A stretch of DNA of 64,000 bases from DATFVJ01 sp035517695 (GCA_035517695.1 DATIYI010000379.1:30033-94032), one strand, 5' to 3'; shown: positions 43,894-53,771, numbered from the stretch's first letter. Program-made: numbers and translations. Notes: generated from the letters alone by a model not told the origin.

Positions 43894-43935
43894 GGTGCCT
43901 TCGACTCTATGGCAGCACTTCCTGTCCCCGTGCCG

Positions 43936-45726
43936 TCACAGCGGGATGTTGCCGTGTTTCTTGGGTGGCAGCGTCTGCCGTTTGGTTCGCAGCGTGCGCA
44001 GCGCGCGAACCACATGACCACGGGTTTCTGCCGGGCTTATCACGGCGTCGACGTAGCCACGTTCCGCGGCACTGAAGGGATTGGCCAGTGCGTCCTCATA
44101 TTCGGTGATTCGCTTCGCGCGCAGGCTGTCCGGGTCGTCCGCTCCGGCGAGTTCGCGCCTATGCAGAATGTTGACCGCGCCCTGCGCTCCCATCACGGCG
44201 ATTTGTGCGGTGGGCCAGGCCAGGTTGATGTCGCCGCCGAGGTGCTTGGACCCCATGACGACGTAGGCGCCGCCGTACCCCTTGCGGGTGATCACGGTGA
44301 TCTTGGGCACGGTCGCTTCGGCGTAGGCGTAGATAAGCTTGGCGCCGCGCCTGATGATGCCACCCCATTCCTGGCCGGTGCCCGGGAGGAATCCCGGCAC
44401 GTCCACGAAGGTAAGTACGGGGATGTTGAACGCGTCACAGGTCCGCACGAATCTGGCGGCTTTCTCGGCTGCGTCGATGTCGAGGCAGCCCGCGAGGTGC
44501 ATCGGCTGGTTGGCGACGACGCCGACGCTGCTGCCCTGCACCCGTCCGAACCCGACGATCAGGTTGGCCGCGAATCCCGCGTGCACTTCGAGGAACTCGC
44601 CGTCGTCGAGCACGTGCTCGATCACCGTGTGCATGTCGTATGGCTGATTCGTTGAGTCGGGTATGAGGACGTCGAGTTCGGCGTCCGCCTCGGTGATCTC
44701 GGCGTCAGCTTCGGTAATCGCGGCGTGGGCGTAGCTAGGTGGGTCTTCGAGGTTGTTGGACGGCAGGTAAGAGAGCAGGGCGCGGGCAAAGTCGAGGCAG
44801 TCGGCCTCGTCCGCGGCCTGGTAATGCGCCACGCCCGATTTGGTGTTGTGTGCGTGCGCGCCGCCGAGCTCTTCGAAGCTGACTTCCTCGCCGGTCACGG
44901 TCTTGATGACGTCGGGTCCGGTGATGAACATGTGCGACGTGTGATCCACCATCAGCGTGAAGTCGGTGATGGCGGGCGAGTAGACCGCACCACCGGCACA
45001 CGGTCCCATGATCAGGGAGATCTGCGGGATCACCCCGGACGCGATCACGTTGCGGTAGAAGATCTCGCCGAACAGGCCGAGCGCGACCACCCCTTCCTGA
45101 ATGCGCGCCCCGCCGCCGTCGTTGATCCCGACGATCGGGCAGCCGGTCTTGAGCGCGTGGTCCATTACCTTGACGATCTTGTTGCCGTAGACCTCGCCGA
45201 GTGAGCCGCCGAAGACGGTGAAGTCCTGGCTGAACACGCAGACGGGACGCCCGTCGACGGTGCCGAAACCGGTGACCACCCCGTCGCCGTAAGGCCGGTT
45301 CTCCTCGACGCCGAATCCGGTGGCGCGATGCCTGGCGTGCTCATCGAGTTCGGTAAACGAACCCGGGTCGAGAAACTGATCGATCCGCTCGCGTGCCGTC
45401 AGCTTGCCCCTGTCATGCTGTTTGGCGACGGCGCGCTGTGATCCGGCGTGGATCGCTTCGTTCCTCCGCCGGTCAAGGTCGGCGATTTTCTCCGCGGTCG
45501 TATGCGGTGCGGGTTCAGCGGACCCGCTGGATTCGGGTGTCTCGTCTTCCTCTTCTACCTCTTCCGCCTCTTCTGCCTCGACTGCCTCGATTGCCTCGGC
45601 TGTCTGCAATGTCTCGGGTGTCTCGGGTGTTTCGTCGGGATCGGGTTCGTGGCCGACGACAGGCGTATCTTCCGAGCTGGGTCGCGGACCGGTCGTGTCG
45701 CTGCGCATGGGTGCTTCGCTGGGCAT
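43936..45726 (-). CDS. acyl-CoA (propionyl/acetyl-CoA) carboxylase beta subunit
   Basis: 596 residues of the carboxyltransferase fold. N-terminal crotonase half (DRRRNEAIHAG, GKLTARERIDQFLDPGSF, GPCAGGAVYSPAI) and C-terminal half (CGYVDVPGFLPGTGQEWGGIIRRGAKLIY-like block with FVDVPGFLPGTGQEWGG, then KGYGGAYVVMGSK). The first 75 residues are a strongly acidic Glu/Thr/Pro tail unusual for the family, and the tandem ITEADAE repeat occurs near residue 340. Leaderless start: TACCCT six bases before the ATG. With alpha, epsilon and BirA it forms the carboxylase making methylmalonyl- or malonyl-CoA. Confidence 0.93.
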   Translation of the reverse strand: MPSEAPMRSDTTGPRPSSEDTPVVGHEPDPDETPETPETLQTAEAIEAVEAEEAEEVEEEDETPESSGSAEPAPHTTAEKIADLDRRRNEAIHAGSQRAVAKQHDRGKLTARERIDQFLDPGSFTELDEHARHRATGFGVEENRPYGDGVVTGFGTVDGRPVCVFSQDFTVFGGSLGEVYGNKIVKVMDHALKTGCPIVGINDGGGARIQEGVVALGLFGEIFYRNVIASGVIPQISLIMGPCAGGAVYSPAITDFTLMVDHTSHMFITGPDVIKTVTGEEVSFEELGGAHAHNTKSGVAHYQAADEADCLDFARALLSYLPSNNLEDPPSYAHAAITEADAEITEADAELDVLIPDSTNQPYDMHTVIEHVLDDGEFLEVHAGFAANLIVGFGRVQGSSVGVVANQPMHLAGCLDIDAAEKAARFVRTCDAFNIPVLTFVDVPGFLPGTGQEWGGIIRRGAKLIYAYAEATVPKITVITRKGYGGAYVVMGSKHLGGDINLAWPTAQIAVMGAQGAVNILHRRELAGADDPDSLRAKRITEYEDALANPFSAAERGYVDAVISPAETRGHVVRALRTLRTKRQTLPPKKHGNIPL

Positions 45727-45732
45727 GGGCTC

Positions 45733-45738
45733 AGGGTA
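45733..45738 (-). promoter_or_regulatory. -10 box TACCCT of the acyl-CoA carboxylase operon
   Basis: On the minus strand TACCCT is followed by GAGCCC and the ATG at 45726. Same box and spacing as the mutase large subunit promoter at 31234, so the two genes of the propionyl-CoA route share promoter form. Confidence 0.6.
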
Positions 45739-45789
45739 ACCACGTCACGTGCGGACGCTACCGGTTGCCATCCCTATATCAACAGTGAC

Positions 45790-45805
45790 ATCTCACATTA
45801 GAGAT
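45790..45805. promoter_or_regulatory. inverted repeat ATCTC-N6-GAGAT before the XRE gene
   Basis: A 5-bp inverted repeat overlaps by one base the TACCAT -10 box (45805-45810) that precedes the XRE start at 45818 by seven bases. It is a plausible autoregulatory operator; the arms are short, so chance is possible. Confidence 0.4.
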
Positions 45806-45817
45806 ACCATGGAACGT

Positions 45818-46270
45818 ATGGACGGCACGACACCAGAGCCGCAGCAGGTACAGTCGCGGCAGGCCGGGCCGCGGGAGGCGGAGCCGCGGGAGGCGCAGCC
45901 GCGGGAGGCGCAGCCGCGGCGGGCGCAGCCACAGCAGGCGCAGCCGCGGGAGGCAGAGCCGCGGCGGGCGCAGCCACAGCAGGCGCAGCCGCGGCAGGCA
46001 CCACAGACGCCGGGGCTGTTGCCGCTGTTGCCTGGCTTCCGCGAGATCGCGATGCGGCGCATGTCGGAGGAACGGCGCAAACTGATCACGGACCTGGCGG
46101 CCCAGCGTCATGCGGCCAGGCTCTCCCAGACTGAGGTCGCCGCGCGGATGGGAACGTCGCAATCGGCGGTGGCGCGGCTGGAGACCGGTGCGGCCGACGT
46201 GCGGGCCTCCACGCTGGAACGCTACGCGGCGGCGATTGGCTGCGAGATCACCTGGCGGCTGCGGGATTGA
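45818..46270 (+). CDS. XRE-family regulator with Gln/Pro/Arg/Ala repeat N-terminus
   Basis: 150 residues. The N-terminal 60 or so residues are built from QPREA/QPRRAQPQQA repeats (15-base DNA units, 45850-46010), then LLPGFREIAMRRMSEERRKL and an HTH_XRE domain (SQTEVAARMGTSQSAVARLE, then STLERYAAAIGCEITWRL). The HTH type resembles HigA-like proteins, but no toxin gene is adjacent. The ATG at 45818 lies seven bases after TACCAT, so a leaderless start is preferred over the ATG nine bases upstream. Divergent from the carboxylase operon. Confidence 0.8.
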   Translation: MDGTTPEPQQVQSRQAGPREAEPREAQPREAQPRRAQPQQAQPREAEPRRAQPQQAQPRQAPQTPGLLPLLPGFREIAMRRMSEERRKLITDLAAQRHAARLSQTEVAARMGTSQSAVARLETGAADVRASTLERYAAAIGCEITWRLRD

Positions 46271-46387
46271 AGGTCCCAGGGAGCCGTCAGGACGTACCGC
46301 CACGATGGGCGAAGCGCGACGGCCGCGACGACGAGCTACGGACCGCGACGATGAGCGAGGGACAGCAATGATGAGCGAGGGACAGCG

Positions 46388-47149
46388 ATGACGAATTCAG
46401 CGGCGGGATATCCGTTCCCACCAGAGGTGCCCGGAGTGCCAGGCACTCCCTCCACTCCGCGATGGCCTGGCCACCCGGCCCCGCCTCCTGGCACACCGCT
46501 GCCGCCACGCTATCCGCCGCACCCACGGTCGCCCAGCCCGCGGCCGCGTCAGGAACCGTCACCCCTGGTCACGCCGGGACGCGCATGGATTGACTCCGGC
46601 GACTGGCAGAGCCGGCTGAACGAGCGACTGCTCGAACAGCGTGTCGTGATGGCACACGGCCATCTCGACGACACCGCGGCGACTGTGCTCTGTGCGCAGC
46701 TGCTCACCCTGGACGCGGAGAGTACCGACAGGACGGCGCCGATCCGGCTGCATATGCAAGGCCTGAGCGCGGACCTGGCGGCCGCCCTGACCGTGATGGA
46801 CGCGCTCGACGCGGTCGGCGTTCCCGTGCACGCCATCGCGCGCGGCCACCTCAGTGGCCCCGCGCTGGGCGTGCTCGCAGCTGCGGGTCGCCGCGTCGGT
46901 TATCCAAATTCGGGCTTCCTGCTCGCCGAGCCTGAGGCTGCCTTCGAGGGCACGTCCGCCGACCTGGTCAGCCGGCAGCGGCAGTTCGAAACGATGCTTG
47001 ATGCGCTGTACTTCCGGCTTGCCGACGTCACCTGCCGCGAGGTCGACGAGATCAGGGACGATGCACGGCGCGGCCGGTTCCTGACCGCCGATGAGGCCGT
47101 CGCCTACGGCCTGCTTCAGGAGGTGGCGCAGGCATCCCGTGGGTCCTGA
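46388..47149 (+). CDS. ClpP-fold protein lacking the catalytic histidine (pseudoprotease)
   Basis: 253 residues. The first 65 are Pro-rich. Residues about 70-250 align with ClpP: LNERLLEQRVVMAHGHLDD, LLTLDAESTDRTAPIRLHMQ, the region of the active Ser (ARGHLSGPALGVLAAAGRRV, about 151-170) and YPNSGFLLAEPEA, where ClpP has MxHQP. The His of the triad is Ala180, and the Ser156 position is shifted by one relative to GxAASMG. The acidic DEI..D..RGRFLTADEAVAYGL end is kept. Probably a structural or regulatory relative, not a protease. Gene starts after GAGGGACAGCG, itself a duplicated motif (46346-46390). Confidence 0.75.
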   Translation: MTNSAAGYPFPPEVPGVPGTPSTPRWPGHPAPPPGTPLPPRYPPHPRSPSPRPRQEPSPLVTPGRAWIDSGDWQSRLNERLLEQRVVMAHGHLDDTAATVLCAQLLTLDAESTDRTAPIRLHMQGLSADLAAALTVMDALDAVGVPVHAIARGHLSGPALGVLAAAGRRVGYPNSGFLLAEPEAAFEGTSADLVSRQRQFETMLDALYFRLADVTCREVDEIRDDARRGRFLTADEAVAYGLLQEVAQASRGS

Positions 47150-47269
47150 AAGGTGTCACCAGTGCAGTGCCTGCTGGAGCACGCCGGCACCCGGCGTGCG
47201 ACCTCCGCCAAGGTCCACGGGACGCCGGCTAAGCGTGGCCAGGAGTGCGGTGGGTAGGGCGGCTGGGTC

Positions 47270-50170
47270 ATGGCGCGGGTGAGCAGCCAGCCCGATAATG
47301 GGGCTGTGACCAGTGCTCGGGCGGCGGAACGCAATGCGGCGCGCATGGAGATGCCCGCCCGGATGCGCCGTGACGTGCGGTTGCTCGGCGATCTGCTCGG
47401 CGAGGTGCTGAGCGAAACCGATGGTAAGGATCTGCTTGACGACGTCGAGCGGCTGCGCAGACTCGCGATCGCGGCGCGGGCGGGCAGCGCCGACGGTGCA
47501 GGTCAGGAGGGCGCTGGTCAGGAGGGCGCTGGTCAGGAGGGCGCTGGTCGCGAGGGTGCTGATTACCAGGGTGCTGATAACCAGCGTGCTGGTCACGACC
47601 GGATCGCCGCGCTCGTCGCGAGCTGGCCGCTGCAGCGCGCCGAATTGGTCGCGCGCGCTTTCACAGTCTATTTTCATCTCGTCAACCTCGCGGAAGAGCT
47701 TCAGCGGATCCGCACGCTGCGCGAGCGCGGCGCCGATGGCATGCCGGTTCGCGAGTCACTCGCGGCTGCCGTCGCCGAGATCAGCCATGATCACGGTCCG
47801 GATCGGCTGCACGAGCTGTTCCAGGCTCTTGAGGTCCACCCGGTATTCACCGCGCATCCCACGGAGGCCCGGCGCCGCGCGGTGGTTACGGCGCTGCAGC
47901 GGATCACCGGCCTGTTGTGGGATCTCGATGACGAAAGGCGCGGTGCGCACGAAACAGCCGAGACGCGGCGCCGCCTGCGCGAAGAAGTCGACCTGCTATG
48001 GCGCACCTCACCGCTGCGGGTGAAGGCGATGGGCCCGCTTGACGAGGTGCGCACGGTGATGGCGGTCTTCGATGAGACGATCTTCCGTGTCGTGCCTGCC
48101 TTCTACCGCGCGGTCGACCAGGTGCTGGCCGGCCCGCAGACCGGCGCCGTCGTGCCCTCGATGCGCGCGTTCCTGCGGTTCGGCAGCTGGGTGGGCGGCG
48201 ACCGGGACGGCAACCCGTTCGTGACCGCGCAGGTCACCAGGGAGGCTGCGCTCATCCAGGCCGATCACGTGCTGCGCGCGCTCGAGAACGCCACCACCAG
48301 GATCGGCCGCGAGCTGACCACGCACTCCTCGACCACTCCGGCCTCGGACGCCCTGCGTCGCGGCCTCGCGGTAGCCGAGTCCGCGCACCCGGAACCGCTC
48401 GGGGAAATCGTTGCGAGGTCCCCGCAGGAGGCACATCGCCAGTACCTTCTTTACGCCGCGCAGCGGCTGCGCGCGACCCGCTTGAGGCATGCTGACCTCG
48501 CCTACCCGGGTGCGGCCGAGTTCCTGGCCGATCTCCGCCTGGTGCAGGAGTCGTTTGCCATGGCGGGTGCACACCGCCAGGCGTTCGGGGAATTGCAGCA
48601 TTTGATCTGGCAAGCGGAGACGTTCGGGTTCCATCTGGCCGAGCTGGAGATCCGCCAGCACAGCGCCGTTCATGCGCGGGCGGTCGCGGAACTGCGCGCG
48701 GGCGGCCCGCGGTCGGCGCAGACCGAGGAGGTACTTGCCACTCTTCGGGTCGCTGGCTGGATCCAGGATCGGTTCGGAGCCGATGCCTGCCGCAGGTACG
48801 TGGTGAGCTTCACTCGTTCGGCGGCCGACATCGCGGCGGTCTACGAACTTGCCGCGCTCGCGATGCCGGACGGCCGCACGCTCTCGCTCGACGTGGTGCC
48901 GCTCCTTGAGAGCGGCGAAGATCTGCGCCGGGGCACCGATGTGCTCGACGAGATGCTCGCGCTGCCACCCGTGCGGAGCCGCCTTGGCGCCAATGGCCGG
49001 CGGATGGAGGTGATGCTGGGCTACTCGGACTCGGCGAAGGAACTCGGGCCGGTTACGGCGACGCTGCTGCTCTACGACACGCAGGAAGCGCTGACCCGCT
49101 GGGCGGCCGCGAACGACGTGCGGATGACGCTCTTCCACGGCAGGGGCGGTGCGCTGGGCCGTGGCGGCGGGCCGGCCGGGCGGGCCGTGCTCGCTCAGGC
49201 TCCAGGCTCCGTCGCCGGCCGGTTCAAGGTGACCGAGCAGGGCGAGGTGGTGCTGGCCAGGTACGGTCATCTGGCCATCGCCCAGCGGCACCTCGAGCAG
49301 GTGACGTCGGCGGTGTTGCTCGCGGAGACACCAGCCGCGGCCGGCCGCATCGCCGCGGCGGCGCAGCGATTCCGTGGCGTGGCCGACCAGATCGGGGCCG
49401 CGGCGCTGAGCGCTTACCGGGATCTGGTCGAGGCCGACGGCTTCGCGCAGTGGTTCGCGAGGATCAGCCCGCTGCATGAGATCGGTGGCCTGCGCATCGG
49501 CTCGCGACCAGCGAGGCGGGGTGCCGCGACCGGGCTTGAAGATCTGCGCGCCATCCCATGGGTGTTCGCGTGGACGCAGACCAGGGTGAACCTGCCTGGC
49601 TGGTACGGGCTGGGCAGCGGGATTGCGGCGGTCGCAGCGGAGCCGGGGGGAATGGACTTGCTAAGTGCGGCGTACCGCGAGTGGCCGTTGCTGCGGGTGC
49701 TCCTGGACAACGCGGAGATGAGCCTCGCCAAGACCGACCGCCACATTGCCGCGAGGTATCTCGCCCTCGGCGGCAGGGAGGACCTGACGGCGCTCGTGCT
49801 CGCCGAGTATGACACCACGATGGCGATGACGGCCGAGGTCACTGGACACGAGCGCCTGCTGGCCGGGCGCCCGGTCCTTTCACGAGCCGTAGCGTTGCGC
49901 AACCCCTACGTGGATGCGCTGTCACATCTTCAGTTGCGGGCGCTGGCAGCATTGCGCGGCCCTGGCGGCGCCATAGCCGGTGGCGGCCCGGCAGATGGCG
50001 GCCCGGCAGATGGCGGCCCGGCCGGTGGCGGCCCGGCCGGTGGCGGCCCGGCCGGTGGTGGCCCGGCCGATGACCTAGTCGATGGGGAGCCGCTCAGCCG
50101 CGGCCTACTTGAGCGGCTGCTGCTGCTGACCGTGAGCGGTGTCGCGGCCGGGCTGCAGAACACCGGCTGA
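47270..50170 (+). CDS. ppc: phosphoenolpyruvate carboxylase
   Basis: 966 residues; carboxylates PEP to oxaloacetate, refilling the TCA cycle. Motifs include VFTAHPTEARRRAV (catalytic His), FGSWVGGDRDGNPFVT, GYSDSAKELG and the FHGRGGALGRGGGP glycine loop. Two repeat-encoded segments are unusual: about residues 80-115 with GAGQEGAGQEG-type pentapeptides (15-bp DNA repeats, 47500-47590), and near the C-terminus GGPADGGPAGGGPAG (15-bp repeats, 49975-50070) just before the normal closing helix. Both keep frame, so activity is expected to survive. Stands alone. Confidence 0.95.
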   Translation: MARVSSQPDNGAVTSARAAERNAARMEMPARMRRDVRLLGDLLGEVLSETDGKDLLDDVERLRRLAIAARAGSADGAGQEGAGQEGAGQEGAGREGADYQGADNQRAGHDRIAALVASWPLQRAELVARAFTVYFHLVNLAEELQRIRTLRERGADGMPVRESLAAAVAEISHDHGPDRLHELFQALEVHPVFTAHPTEARRRAVVTALQRITGLLWDLDDERRGAHETAETRRRLREEVDLLWRTSPLRVKAMGPLDEVRTVMAVFDETIFRVVPAFYRAVDQVLAGPQTGAVVPSMRAFLRFGSWVGGDRDGNPFVTAQVTREAALIQADHVLRALENATTRIGRELTTHSSTTPASDALRRGLAVAESAHPEPLGEIVARSPQEAHRQYLLYAAQRLRATRLRHADLAYPGAAEFLADLRLVQESFAMAGAHRQAFGELQHLIWQAETFGFHLAELEIRQHSAVHARAVAELRAGGPRSAQTEEVLATLRVAGWIQDRFGADACRRYVVSFTRSAADIAAVYELAALAMPDGRTLSLDVVPLLESGEDLRRGTDVLDEMLALPPVRSRLGANGRRMEVMLGYSDSAKELGPVTATLLLYDTQEALTRWAAANDVRMTLFHGRGGALGRGGGPAGRAVLAQAPGSVAGRFKVTEQGEVVLARYGHLAIAQRHLEQVTSAVLLAETPAAAGRIAAAAQRFRGVADQIGAAALSAYRDLVEADGFAQWFARISPLHEIGGLRIGSRPARRGAATGLEDLRAIPWVFAWTQTRVNLPGWYGLGSGIAAVAAEPGGMDLLSAAYREWPLLRVLLDNAEMSLAKTDRHIAARYLALGGREDLTALVLAEYDTTMAMTAEVTGHERLLAGRPVLSRAVALRNPYVDALSHLQLRALAALRGPGGAIAGGGPADGGPADGGPAGGGPAGGGPAGGGPADDLVDGEPLSRGLLERLLLLTVSGVAAGLQNTG

Positions 50171-50206
50171 GCGTGCCACATCGACGACCCGCCGCACCAC
50201 ACGTGG

Positions 50207-51697
50207 TTACGGTTGGGGCTGCGGCTGCGTCGTGGTCTTCTGGCCGGTTTCGCGCGGGCTGCCGGGTGCGCCTTCGGTGCCCTGGCCGCCAAGGCGAACG
50301 AAGGCGAGCGCGGCGGCGATGCAGGCGACAGGCACGGACGGAATCGTGTATCGCAGGTCGAAGTCGGCCGTCGCCACGGGGACGAGGAGCAGGCCGACAG
50401 CGGTGAGCCAGGGCAGCAGGGCGGGCCCGCCCCAGTCGCGCAGCCGCCGGATGCCGCCGTCGAGCCACGACCTGACGATGGCGGCGAAGCCGATGAGCAG
50501 GATGATCCCGAGGAGCGTGCCCCGCAGGTAGACGAAGCGCTGATATCCGCGCATGAAACCGGCGTAGGGCTCAATCGCCTTGGTCGCCGAGGACGGCGAT
50601 CCCGAGTAGGCGCGCTGATCGGCGCGCAGGGTGCCACCGCCAGGGGTGCGCAAGTTTGGCGATACCCAGAGCCGCTCGGCCGCCGCGAACTGGTACTTGT
50701 CCGCGGTGTAGGAGCTCGGATGCTGCGGCCGGTTCCAGTAGAAGCTCAGGGTGAAGTCATGCAGGACGGCAGTGGCGTAGCCGACCGGCTGCGCCGTGAT
50801 CGCGCGCAACGCGAAATTCTGCGCGAGGCTGTTGTTCTTGGTGGAGAACCTCCCACCAGGCATCTTGTTCAGCGGGGATTGCGGCACCCAGATGTAGCTC
50901 GACGCGCCCAGCCGGTGGGTGGTGGTTGGGCAGAGCGCGGCCTCGTCGGCGGGTGGCTTGATTACCGAGCAGTTGGCGAAGCTCATGGTCCTCGACCACA
51001 AAAAGATCCCGCTGCTCCTGGTGAAGTTCACGGACTGGAAGGTGGAACTGAACCAGGCGAGGTACATCACGAGCGGGATCGCCGCAGCGACAAGCGCGGC
51101 GCCAAAGACCCGCCAGCGGGCCCGGCGCAGCAGCAGATAGCAAAGGTAAAGCGCGACGAGCGGCAGCCCGATCGGCCGGATTATCGCGGAGACCGCGAGC
51201 AGCAGGCCGGCGGTGACGTCGGCCCAGGCGGGGCGATCCCCGCGCCACCACAACGCGACGATGATGGCCGCGGCCACGAGAGCCTCGAATACGACATCGG
51301 ACAGGATCTCGTGTTCGAGCTGGATCTGGTAGGCGTCGAAGAGCACGGGCACCGCGGCGAGCGTGGCCCCCCACGCGGGCAGCAGGAAGCGCTGTCGCAG
51401 CAGCAGGTAGATGGCGAGCCCGATCAGCAGGCCGAGCAGATGCTGCACCGCCACGACCAGCATGAAGCTGTGGAAGGGGTGAAGGAGCCGCAAGAACAGC
51501 CCGTAACCTGATATTCGGCTGAGATCGGGCTTGTGCCGCAGCGCGACGGCCACGTAGCTCGCCGAGTCCCCGCCGAACCAGATCGCGGGCCTGAATGCGA
51601 GCATCGTCACCACCCGAACGGCTGCCGCGAGCAGGAATGCGACAGTGAAGGTGCGGTTGTGACCTGGGAATTCCCGGATCGCCTGCAGGCCCTTCAT
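50207..51697 (-). CDS. GT-C fold polytopic glycosyltransferase (GT39/ArnT-like)
   Basis: About 496 residues with ten or more membrane helices. The first periplasmic loop carries RPAIWFGGDSASYV, with the Asp typical of lipid-phosphosugar-dependent GT-C enzymes, and QIQLEHEILSDVVFEALV follows. The product probably moves a sugar from a polyprenyl-phosphate donor outside the membrane; acceptor unknown. The start at 51697 has GGGAG close upstream and gives a normal N-terminus; ATG 51805 is an alternative, and the frame is open far upstream without homology. A paralogue follows at 52026-53651, same strand. Confidence 0.8.
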   Translation of the reverse strand: MKGLQAIREFPGHNRTFTVAFLLAAAVRVVTMLAFRPAIWFGGDSASYVAVALRHKPDLSRISGYGLFLRLLHPFHSFMLVVAVQHLLGLLIGLAIYLLLRQRFLLPAWGATLAAVPVLFDAYQIQLEHEILSDVVFEALVAAAIIVALWWRGDRPAWADVTAGLLLAVSAIIRPIGLPLVALYLCYLLLRRARWRVFGAALVAAAIPLVMYLAWFSSTFQSVNFTRSSGIFLWSRTMSFANCSVIKPPADEAALCPTTTHRLGASSYIWVPQSPLNKMPGGRFSTKNNSLAQNFALRAITAQPVGYATAVLHDFTLSFYWNRPQHPSSYTADKYQFAAAERLWVSPNLRTPGGGTLRADQRAYSGSPSSATKAIEPYAGFMRGYQRFVYLRGTLLGIILLIGFAAIVRSWLDGGIRRLRDWGGPALLPWLTAVGLLLVPVATADFDLRYTIPSVPVACIAAALAFVRLGGQGTEGAPGSPRETGQKTTTQPQPQP

Positions 51698-52025
51698 GAT
51701 CTCCCATCGCGTCAGGTCCGCTAACCACCGGTCGCCGACGTCGCGCCCATGAAGTGCGCGACTGCTGGCTGCGGGCGGGGTGCCGCCGCCTGGCGATGTT
51801 CCCATCCGCTCGGCACCATGGGTGGCCAACATGATGGCGACCGCGAGTGCCCACGCTAGCATCGCTGCTTCCCAGGTCGGAGCATTGCCGCGGAACGTGG
51901 GGACGATAGGAACGGCGAATGGCCTTGTTGTCCCGATGAGCCCACATGCGGTCTGCGCCGTCGATCTTGGTCGCCTGAGCGGGGCGGCATGAGCGATCGC
52001 GGGTGGCGGATCGAGCCTGGCGATT

Positions 52026-53651
52026 TCAGATGATGTCGATGCCCAGTATCTCGATGGCAGGCCGACCCGCGGGGCGTGGTGGTGCAGTTCGGCTCGCCAT
52101 TTCCGCGCCGCTGGACATGTCCGCGCCGCTGGACATGTCTGCGCCGCTGGACATGTCTGCGCCGCCGGCGATGTCGGCGCCTTCCGGCCGGTCGCGGCCG
52201 ACGGTGCCCGGCGGTATGGGCTGAGGTGAACCCCGGCGGATGCGTGCCGGTATGGTCGCGAGGCCAGCCGCGATGCACGCGCAAGGAATGGCCGCGAGTA
52301 CGTATCGGTAGCTGAAGCCAGCCGTGGCGGGCGGCACGACGACGAGCGTGACCGCCGCGCACCACGGCAGCAGGCCCGGCGCCCCACGCCGGCGTCCGCT
52401 GACCACCCAGGCCGCGCCGATCAGGAGGGTAATCAGCAGCAGTGGCCCGCGGAAGTAGACGTAACGCTGGTAACTGACAAGCAGCGATGAGTACGGTCGG
52501 TGGACGCGGGTGGTCAGGTTACCCGGCTCGTACGTGTGCAGGTCGGCGATCGGCGCCCACCCAGGCGGCGACGTGTCGCGGGTGCCGAACTGGTACTGCA
52601 GGGCTGTCGCAGGATCCGGGAATTGCAGGGAGCGGGTCCAGGCGAATGTGCGCCCTAGGTCCTTCGCCGTCGCCCACAGGTAGCCCGTCGGTTGCTTGCG
52701 GACCGCGAGCCACGCGAAGTCGCCGCCGAGCTTGCTCGCAGCCGGGCTCCACGGATCTCCCGTGTACGTGCGCAGCGGGTTCGCTTCCCAGATGTAGTCG
52801 GCCGAGGGCGGCCGTGCTGACGGCGGCCGGCTGTCGCACAGCGGCCGCAGGCGCGCGGGCGGGTTCAGCTTCGCGCACTCCGCGAAGGCCATCGCCCGGC
52901 TGTACAGGAAGGACCCGTCGCCCTGAGTGATGGTGTATTCCCCACGAGTGGCGTGGAACCAGCCAATGTAGGCAGCAATCGGCAGCAGTCCGGCCATGAG
53001 CAGGGCGGTGACCGGGCGCCAGCCGGCCCGCCGGACGATCAGGCATACGGCGGCTACCACAAGCAGTGGCCGTCCATCTGTGCGGACGATCGCCGATCCA
53101 CCGAGCAACAGGCCTGCCGCCGCGGCTGCGATCCATCGGGGCTGGTTACGCAGGCAGAGGAGCACGATCGCGACCGTGATCAGGAACATGAACAAGGTGT
53201 CGGCCATCACCAGGTGCTCAAGCTGAATCTCGTAGGCATCCAACAGCACTGGTACGGCGGCGAGCGCCGCCACCCACGTCCGTACCCCCCGCACCCGGAG
53301 CACCGCGTACACGGCAATGCCGGTGGCAAGCCCGAGCAGATGCTGCGCGACAGTCACAAGCGCGAAGCTATGTAGCGGCTCAAGGGCCGCAAGAAACAAC
53401 GCGTACCCGCTCGGCCGGATCGTTTCAGGGACAAGTGCCACGGCGGCGGTGACGTAGCTGTAGGAGTCGTTGAACCACTCCACCGGCCGGTACGCGAGGA
53501 CCGCGAGCGCCCGCAGCACCCCGGCGAGCGCGAGCACCCCGGCGATCAACCAGTGGCGTGCCGCGAAGGAGCGGACGCGGTCACGTGCCGACACCGGCGT
53601 AACCGCCGGTGCATTCGGGACCACGGCCACCTCCGCGGCGTCCTCTGGCAC
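52026..53651 (-). CDS. GT-C fold glycosyltransferase, paralogue of the neighbour
   Basis: 541 residues, polytopic. It shares the layout of the next gene: YRPVEWFNDSYSYVTAAVAL in the first outer loop, PSGYALFLAALEPLHSFALV, DAYEIQLEHLVMADTLFMFL, and a late YQRYVYFRGPLLLITLL helix. The soluble C-terminus has three near-perfect copies of GADMSSGADMSS units (12-18 bp DNA repeats, about 52105-52155). A tandem duplication then divergence is likely. The intergene region 51698-52025 has no separate gene. Confidence 0.8.
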   Translation of the reverse strand: MPEDAAEVAVVPNAPAVTPVSARDRVRSFAARHWLIAGVLALAGVLRALAVLAYRPVEWFNDSYSYVTAAVALVPETIRPSGYALFLAALEPLHSFALVTVAQHLLGLATGIAVYAVLRVRGVRTWVAALAAVPVLLDAYEIQLEHLVMADTLFMFLITVAIVLLCLRNQPRWIAAAAAGLLLGGSAIVRTDGRPLLVVAAVCLIVRRAGWRPVTALLMAGLLPIAAYIGWFHATRGEYTITQGDGSFLYSRAMAFAECAKLNPPARLRPLCDSRPPSARPPSADYIWEANPLRTYTGDPWSPAASKLGGDFAWLAVRKQPTGYLWATAKDLGRTFAWTRSLQFPDPATALQYQFGTRDTSPPGWAPIADLHTYEPGNLTTRVHRPYSSLLVSYQRYVYFRGPLLLITLLIGAAWVVSGRRRGAPGLLPWCAAVTLVVVPPATAGFSYRYVLAAIPCACIAAGLATIPARIRRGSPQPIPPGTVGRDRPEGADIAGGADMSSGADMSSGADMSSGAEMASRTAPPRPAGRPAIEILGIDII

Positions 53652-53771
53652 AAGCCTCCTCCGCAGCGAGCTTCCCCGGTGAACACTTCGATCCCGACCA
53701 CGCTACTAGAGCCGCAGCCGAACGATCTGAGCCTAAGGGTCACAATGGCGGGGAGCCGGAAAGGGGGAGCG

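Noticed and set aside
45818..46270. HigA-like antitoxin of a toxin-antitoxin pair
   Set aside because: No RelE/HigB-type toxin frame lies within 300 bases on either side; the next genes encode a ClpP-fold protein and a carboxylase.
51698..52387. 230-residue N-terminal extension of the first GT-C gene
   Set aside because: The frame is open but is antisense-like low-complexity sequence overlapping the paralogue's coding region; membrane homology starts at about 51697.
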